Shown piece by piece: positions 7,720-10,704 of a stretch of 10,704 nucleotides of DNA. Location: positions 1 to 10,704 of the forward strand of contig CALDJN010000087.1 of NCBI GenBank assembly GCA_937901695.1, in the 5' to 3' direction. The DNA comes from an uncultured Anaerocolumna sp. (GTDB taxonomy: Bacteria > Bacillota > Clostridia > Lachnospirales > Lachnospiraceae). The notes beneath the pieces were generated by a model. It worked only from the letters and a program-made list of their open reading frames with translations, was not told the DNA's origin and searched no databases. The translations under genes and the position numbers were made by a program. The number at the start of each line of letters is the position of its first letter. Position 1 is the first letter of the stretch.

Positions 7720-8307
7720 TCATATAACACCTAATAACAAATTTGCGATATAAAATCCTATAATACATAAACCACTTCCTAATAACAATTGTATAAAGGA
7801 ATGCCGTTTTGTACTAAGGGAAGCCCAATATACAAGAAGCAGCATACCTAACATAAATATAAAGTAAATGCTCATACCCGTATAAAAATACGTAAATACG
7901 CAACAGCCTGTTATACTACAGGAATGTCCACTACCCTTAATTTTAAAAACTTTGTTTAAGATTAATAGCAAAATAACAGATATTAAATAAGCATCAAAAA
8001 TCATCTGTAACATAAGTGTGGCATTCGTTAATATACCATACATTGCGCCAAGAAAATACCCTAAAGATGTAATATAAATCGCAAGATTTCTCTGTCCTTC
8101 TCTTCCTTTATCCCTAAAATAAGGAATCCAATGCTGAAGGGGATATGCCAATATAGGTAAGACCACTAAACAGATTATTGCAGCAACCAAATCCAACGGA
8201 GACTGAAACACCTCTCTTCGCGTTAAAAAAATAAAGCAAATCAGTAATAAGAACAATAGGGGTGGTATCGTTATGATTCTTATCACTTTTCCTATATGTT
8301 TTTTCAT
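7720..8307 (-). CDS. Small polytopic membrane protein, PAP2-phosphatase-like
   Basis: This 195-residue protein has about six or seven hydrophobic helices (roughly 11-29, 38-58, 74-93, 100-118, 132-162, 172-192). Two motifs resemble the PAP2 (phosphatidic-acid phosphatase type 2) active site: SGHS at 126-129 (family motif PSGH) and RHSFIQLLLG at 168-177 (family pattern R, five residues, H). DKGREGQR at 66-73 could stand for the first K/R motif. If active it would remove phosphate from a lipid phosphate such as phosphatidate or polyprenyl diphosphate at the membrane. The spacing and the missing proline in motif 2 make catalysis uncertain. It lies 18 bases after the DegV-like gene and is surely cotranscribed with it, which fits a lipid-related role. 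The ATG is preceded by GGATG-type Shine-Dalgarno sequence. Confidence 0.55.
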   Translation of the reverse strand: MKKHIGKVIRIITIPPLLFLLLICFIFLTRREVFQSPLDLVAAIICLVVLPILAYPLQHWIPYFRDKGREGQRNLAIYITSLGYFLGAMYGILTNATLMLQMIFDAYLISVILLLILNKVFKIKGSGHSCSITGCCVFTYFYTGMSIYFIFMLGMLLLVYWASLSTKRHSFIQLLLGSGLCIIGFYIANLLLGVI

Positions 8308-8325
8308 ATAATCACATCCATCCTA

Positions 8326-9213
8326 CTAATTGTTCCTTTTATCGCCCCAAAAGAATAATGCCACTGTTCCCGGACCTGTATGACTTCCAATTGTTGTCCC
8401 TACATCGTTAATTTCTACTTTTCCATTTAATTTTTTGAATCGACTTTCCACTAACTCCGCCACCTTTACGGCATCATCATAACACCCTGCTTGAGAAATA
8501 TAGCATTTTCCGGAATACTCCAATCCGTCAACTGCATGCTCTTCCATCTTATCAACAATGGCTTTTATAACTTTTCCTTTACTGCGAATTTTATATCGTG
8601 GTATAAGCTTTCCAAGATTGTCCATATTAAGCAGCGGGCAAATACCAAGTACTGTTCCGATTATTCCAGATGCTTTTGAAATTCTTCCTCCTTTTATATA
8701 AAAGGTGAGATCTGTTGAAAAAAACCAATGGTGCAACTCTAACTTATGTTCATTAATCCACCCATATGCTTCATCAATAGTCAAGCCATCATCCCGCAAA
8801 TCTGCCAGCTTATCCATGATTAATCCATAGCCTGATGATGCACCTAAAGAATCTATAATATATATCTTTCTGTCTGGAAATTTGCCTTGTAATGTCTCTT
8901 TCGCCAAATTAGCAGAATTGAATACACCGGATAAACCGCTGGATAAGCTTACATGAAGAATATCCTTTCCATCCATTAAAAATGGTGTGAAATATTCAAT
9001 AAATTCTTCATAATTCACCTGGGATGTTCTTGTAGAAGCTCCTAACGACATTTCTTTATAAAATTTTTCAAAAGGAATCGATTCTCCCAAGTCATCTTCA
9101 TATTCAACGCCATTAAGTGCATAGTGAAAGCAAACATATCGTATATCCCTTTTTTTAAAATGTTCTTTTTTTAAATCTGCAGTAGAACAGCAACTAATCA
9201 CATAATCTTCCAT
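8326..9213 (-). CDS. DegV/FakB-type fatty-acid-binding protein
   Basis: With the ATG at 9213 this is 295 residues, the usual DegV length. DegV proteins bind one fatty acid; the FakB members present it to the kinase FakA, which makes acyl-phosphate for phospholipid synthesis in the cytoplasm. Family elements seen in order: CCSTADL (8-14), STRTSQV (60-66, lipid-head contact region), LHVSLSSGLSGVFNSA (86-101), YIIDSLGASSG (118-128), FYIKGGRISKASG (171-183), CPLLNMDNLGKL (192-203) and the C-terminal SHTGPGTVALFF (277-288). Start choice: GAGGGAG at 9226-9220 lies six bases before ATG 9213, whereas a TTG at 9231 would precede that site. No FakA gene is present in the window. A perfect inverted repeat lies in its leader. 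It forms a unit with the PAP2-like gene. Confidence 0.93.
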   Translation of the reverse strand: MEDYVISCCSTADLKKEHFKKRDIRYVCFHYALNGVEYEDDLGESIPFEKFYKEMSLGASTRTSQVNYEEFIEYFTPFLMDGKDILHVSLSSGLSGVFNSANLAKETLQGKFPDRKIYIIDSLGASSGYGLIMDKLADLRDDGLTIDEAYGWINEHKLELHHWFFSTDLTFYIKGGRISKASGIIGTVLGICPLLNMDNLGKLIPRYKIRSKGKVIKAIVDKMEEHAVDGLEYSGKCYISQAGCYDDAVKVAELVESRFKKLNGKVEINDVGTTIGSHTGPGTVALFFWGDKRNN

Positions 9214-9230
9214 ATTCATCTCCCTCAGCA

Positions 9231-9268
9231 ATGAATATTTGGATAAGAGATTCTAACCAAATATTCAT
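9231..9268. promoter_or_regulatory. 12-bp perfect inverted repeat in the DegV leader
   Basis: ATGAATATTTGG (9231-9242) and CCAAATATTCAT (9257-9268) are perfect complements separated by 14 bases. Two more pairs (GC/GC) lie beyond one mismatch. In the minus-strand transcript the hairpin ends just before the DegV ribosome-binding site (9226-9220). It could be an mRNA 5' hairpin or a DNA operator for a dimeric regulator. The arms do not match any operator I can name with confidence. Confidence 0.6.
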
Positions 9269-9286
9269 CGCAAATTTCAATTTAAT

Positions 9287-9292
9287 ATTATA
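9287..9292 (-). promoter_or_regulatory. Candidate -10 element for the DegV/PAP2-like unit
   Basis: A perfect TATAAT reads on the minus strand at 9292-9287. It would start transcription near 9280, so the inverted repeat at 9231-9268 would lie at the 5' end of the mRNA. No convincing -35 box stands 16-18 bases upstream, so this is tentative in AT-rich DNA. Confidence 0.3.
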
Positions 9293-9345
9293 ATAATACC
9301 TTATAGTTTCATGTACTCCCTTACATAGTATCCAAAGCTATATCA

Positions 9346-9354
9346 TGTTATAAT
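9346..9354 (+). promoter_or_regulatory. Extended -10 promoter, plus strand
   Basis: TGTTATAAT (TG, one base, then perfect TATAAT at 9349-9354) is an extended -10 element. The start would fall near 9361. No good -35 is needed for this class and none is obvious. No intact gene follows; the transcript would run into the terminator at 9489-9518, giving an RNA of about 155 bases. Confidence 0.45.
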
Positions 9355-9359
9355 ACTAG

Positions 9360-9485
9360 CACTGTGCATTTCATAAGTCAAGTAGCAAAAATATCTTTTG
9401 TACCATTGTTAAGGATGGAAAAACTACTAAACTTGTTTGGAATATGACTGATTCAGATTTGTCCAGCATACGTTACTTTTCCTAA
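9360..9485 (+). pseudogene. Short open frame, possible 3' remnant of a decayed gene (or a small RNA)
   Basis: An open frame runs from just after a stop at 9357-9359 to TAA at 9483-9485, four bases before a perfect terminator. Its translation ends KDGKTTKLVWNMTDSDLSS... and looks protein-like (balanced charged, polar and aromatic residues). It has no good start codon with a ribosome-binding site; the in-frame ATG at 9444 leaves only 13 residues. One reading is the 3' end of a lost gene whose terminator survived. Another is a small RNA of about 155 bases from the promoter at 9346-9354. No family recognised. Confidence 0.3.
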
Positions 9486-9488
9486 TAT

Positions 9489-9518
9489 AAAAAAGTATCT
9501 CATTTGAGATACTTTTTT
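9489..9518. terminator. Perfect bidirectional intrinsic terminator
   Basis: A 14-bp perfect inverted repeat, AAAAAAGTATCTCA (9489-9502) with TGAGATACTTTTTT (9505-9518), carries A and T runs at its ends, so it works in both directions. On the plus strand it ends the 9346-9485 unit. On the minus strand it would stop read-through from the GNAT gene, about 100 bases downstream of its stop codon. Confidence 0.85.
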
Positions 9519-9595
9519 ATCAATCGTATATTCTCCTTTTATAATAATGGTGGAAAAAAGAGTTCTAAAGTGGAGAGTATTCCTTTGGTTTTACT

Positions 9596-9613
9596 GACAA
9601 ATTGGAATTTGTC
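9596..9613. repeat. 18-bp palindrome just downstream of the GNAT gene
   Basis: GACAAATT-GG-AATTTGTC is a perfect 8-bp inverted repeat with a two-base centre, seven bases beyond the GNAT stop codon. There is no T run after it on the minus strand. It could be a 3' stabilising hairpin or a protein-binding site. The rest of 9519-9619 shows nothing recognisable. Confidence 0.5.
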
Positions 9614-9619
9614 TATATA

Positions 9620-10081
9620 CTACCATAATTCCTTCAACATTCTAAATTCCTTATAGGTAATATCGCCAACTTTATATTCAAATAAATTCTTTTTATTAAA
9701 ACCATATTTTTCATACAATTTAATAGCTACTTCATTATCTATTTCTGCACTTGTATATAAATTTTCATTTGGAAATTTATCATGAAAAAAAACTAAAAAC
9801 TTTTCTAACGCTTTTGAACCAAATCCCCTGTGTTGGTACTTAATATCAATCATAAATCTTGAAAACGACCATCCTTTTAATTCTTCATCATAATCATATA
9901 ATAAAAATCCTACCATTTCATCACCATTATATATTCCTAATGGATATAATTCATCTTCATAAGCAGCTTGTACCAATGAAAATGCATTACTTGCAACATA
10001 GTTAGTTTGATGCTCTCCTACCTTTAAAGACACGCAAGTGTTATAATTTGATTTATCTATCCTTCTAAAATTAATATCCAC
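9620..10081 (-). CDS. GNAT-family N-acetyltransferase, spermine/spermidine acetyltransferase (BltD)-like
   Basis: This 153-residue protein has the acetyl-CoA-dependent GNAT fold. The N-terminus has the Q-x-x-Y-V-x-S pattern at 25-31 seen in the BltD-like polyamine acetyltransferases. Motif A is SRFMIDIKYQHRGFGSKAL (74-92), with the pyrophosphate loop Q83-x-x-G86-x-G88. Motif B is NEVAIKLYEKYGF (116-128), with the late tyrosine and YGF typical of the family. The likely activity is transfer of acetyl from acetyl-CoA to an amine such as spermidine; the substrate is inference. The start is GTG at 10081 with GAGG six bases upstream; an overlapping ATG two bases earlier is out of frame. It follows the VOC gene by 60 bases, probably in the same transcript. 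Confidence 0.87.
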   Translation of the reverse strand: MDINFRRIDKSNYNTCVSLKVGEHQTNYVASNAFSLVQAAYEDELYPLGIYNGDEMVGFLLYDYDEELKGWSFSRFMIDIKYQHRGFGSKALEKFLVFFHDKFPNENLYTSAEIDNEVAIKLYEKYGFNKKNLFEYKVGDITYKEFRMLKELW

Positions 10082-10121
10082 ATTTCACCTCTTAAAATTA
10101 CTTTTTATAGTACTTAACTTT

Positions 10122-10148
10122 AAATTAAAATTTGTAAAATTCTAATTT
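10122..10148 (-). promoter_or_regulatory. AU-only hairpin across the VOC stop codon
   Basis: In the minus-strand RNA a 12-bp stem (one G-U pair) with a UAC loop forms from 10148 to 10122, covering the VOC stop codon. It is not followed by a T run. It could modulate read-through or mRNA decay between the VOC and GNAT genes, but AT-rich DNA yields such stems by chance. Confidence 0.25.
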
Positions 10149-10501
10149 ACATTACGTTGTACATATTCTACAACAATTCCATCTTTATGTTTTACAGTCA
10201 TATTCCATCCTGTAGGTACTTTCTTAATATCTTTAATTATAGTTGCACCACTATTTAGTAAGTATTCTTTATATTCTTGCAAAGAATCCACAGAAAATGT
10301 AGCCATTGTATTTCGTACAGAAGCTAATTCTTCTTCCCTACCAACTATAATAAGTAAATTATCTATGTTAATAACTTCTAAATCAGGATTTTTCATTTTA
10401 AATCTACTGTTAATTTTTTTTTGAAAAAGTTCCTCATAAAATTCTATTGATTTTTCCGCATCATTCACATATACCCTTGTTAATATTTTATTAATTTGCA
10501 T
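10142..10501 (-). CDS. VOC-superfamily (glyoxalase/bleomycin-resistance-like) protein
   Basis: This 119-residue single-domain protein has paired beta-alpha-beta-beta-beta modules: ILTRVYVNDAEKSIEFYEELF (6-26) opens module one and ATFSVDSLQEYKEYLLNSGA (67-86) opens module two. KDGIVVEYVQ (106-115) is the typical closing strand, with Glu112 where VOC enzymes have a metal ligand. The first ligand position, usually His in the opening strand, is Arg/Val here, so metal-dependent catalysis is doubtful; a binding role (drug or metabolite sequestration) is possible. The substrate cannot be told from sequence. The ATG has AAGGAG eight bases upstream. It is the first gene after the tRNA terminator and is followed by the GNAT gene. 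Confidence 0.87.
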   Translation of the reverse strand: MQINKILTRVYVNDAEKSIEFYEELFQKKINSRFKMKNPDLEVINIDNLLIIVGREEELASVRNTMATFSVDSLQEYKEYLLNSGATIIKDIKKVPTGWNMTVKHKDGIVVEYVQRNVN

Positions 10502-10589
10502 TTTTCCATCTCCTTAATATTCCACTAATAAATTTCTGTTTACCTGTATGATTAAGATTGCATCTATCCTATCATACTTTTCTATATTA

Positions 10590-10630
10590 AAAAAGATATA
10601 ACTCCCCTTGGCGGAAAACTATATCTTTTT
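10590..10630 (-). terminator. Intrinsic terminator after the tRNA-like sequences
   Basis: AAAAAGATATA (10590-10600) and TATATCTTTTTT (from 10620) form an 11-bp stem with a 19-base loop. On the minus strand a T run follows (from 10600 toward 10589). It lies directly after the ACCA end of the tRNA fragment at 10633-10630, as expected for the end of a leftward tRNA transcript. The terminator and the ACCA share the edge base. Confidence 0.7.
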
Positions 10631-10657
10631 GGTCTGGATGACAGGATTCAAACCTAA
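10630..10657 (-). pseudogene. tRNA 3'-half fragment (T arm, acceptor strand, CCA), Pro-like
   Basis: On the minus strand TTAGG-TTTGAAT-CCTGT forms a T arm (two outer pairs weak), then comes the acceptor strand CATCCAG and ACCA. The end resembles tRNA-Pro (CACCCCGACCA). The 30 bases before it contain no anticodon arm, D arm or matching 5' acceptor strand (CTGGATG), so it is not a complete gene. It may be a decayed tRNA or a duplicate left by integration at a tRNA 3' end. Confidence 0.5.
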
Positions 10658-10688
10658 GTGGTTTGTTCTGTCAAGCTTCGTTTTCTTT

Positions 10689-10704
10689 TAGTCGGAGTGA
10701 TAGG
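10689..10704 (-). tRNA. 3' end of a tRNA cut by the window edge
   Basis: The minus strand reads CCTAT (T-stem 3' strand), CACTCCG (acceptor strand), A (discriminator), CTA. The acceptor resembles tRNA-Pro. The final CTA is not a perfect CCA, so CCA may be added after transcription or the gene may be decayed. Only 16 bases are visible; identity cannot be fixed. Confidence 0.4.

Noticed and set aside
7531..7734. Plus-strand open frame of 67 codons in the intergenic region
   Set aside because: It starts at a TTG without a ribosome-binding site, runs through the hairpin at 7643-7675 and overlaps the end of the PAP2-like gene.
8491..8679. Plus-strand open frame of 62 codons
   Set aside because: It is antisense within the well-supported DegV gene.
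9214..9231. Upstream TTG start for the DegV gene
   Set aside because: It would place the start before the GAGGGAG site that correctly serves ATG 9213.

Overview
The window is AT-rich DNA with strong Shine-Dalgarno sites, sigma-A-type promoters and frequent TTG/GTG starts. Together with Firmicutes-type DegV, BltD-like and Tad-like genes this points to a Clostridia-class Firmicute, probably Lachnospiraceae-like. The taxonomic call is inference.

Left two thirds (about 168-7483, minus strand): one six-gene operon, read right to left from a good promoter at 7455-7483. Its genes encode a TadZ/CpaE-like (MinD/ParA fold) protein, a CpaB/RcpC-like SAF protein with one membrane anchor, a second short MinD-like protein, a third TadZ-like protein that is a paralogue of the first, a CpaF/TadA-like secretion ATPase with an N-terminal membrane anchor, and a large membrane protein that looks like TadB and TadC joined in one chain. 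This is the core motor and platform of a Tad/Flp (type IVc) pilus-like apparatus. No pilin, prepilin peptidase or pseudopilin is visible; they may lie beyond position 1 or elsewhere. The unusual points are three MinD-like proteins, all with altered P-loops, the fused platform protein and the anchored motor. Downstream of the operon, at the left edge, are three copies of a GC-rich 25-bp tandem repeat, each able to fold into a GGGG/CCCC hairpin.

Middle (7484-9300): an intergenic region with a paired TTGTC motif and a strong hairpin, then a minus-strand two-gene unit: a DegV/FakB-type fatty-acid-binding protein followed by a small polytopic PAP2-like membrane protein. A 12-bp perfect inverted repeat sits in the DegV leader. 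Both products plausibly act on membrane lipids.

Right part (9300-10704): a non-coding stretch with an orphan plus-strand promoter, a short decayed reading frame and a perfect terminator; then minus-strand genes for a GNAT (polyamine-type) acetyltransferase and a VOC-superfamily protein. At the right edge are a terminator, a solitary tRNA 3'-half fragment (Pro-like) and the truncated 3' end of another tRNA. These suggest the end of a leftward tRNA cluster and a possible integration scar.
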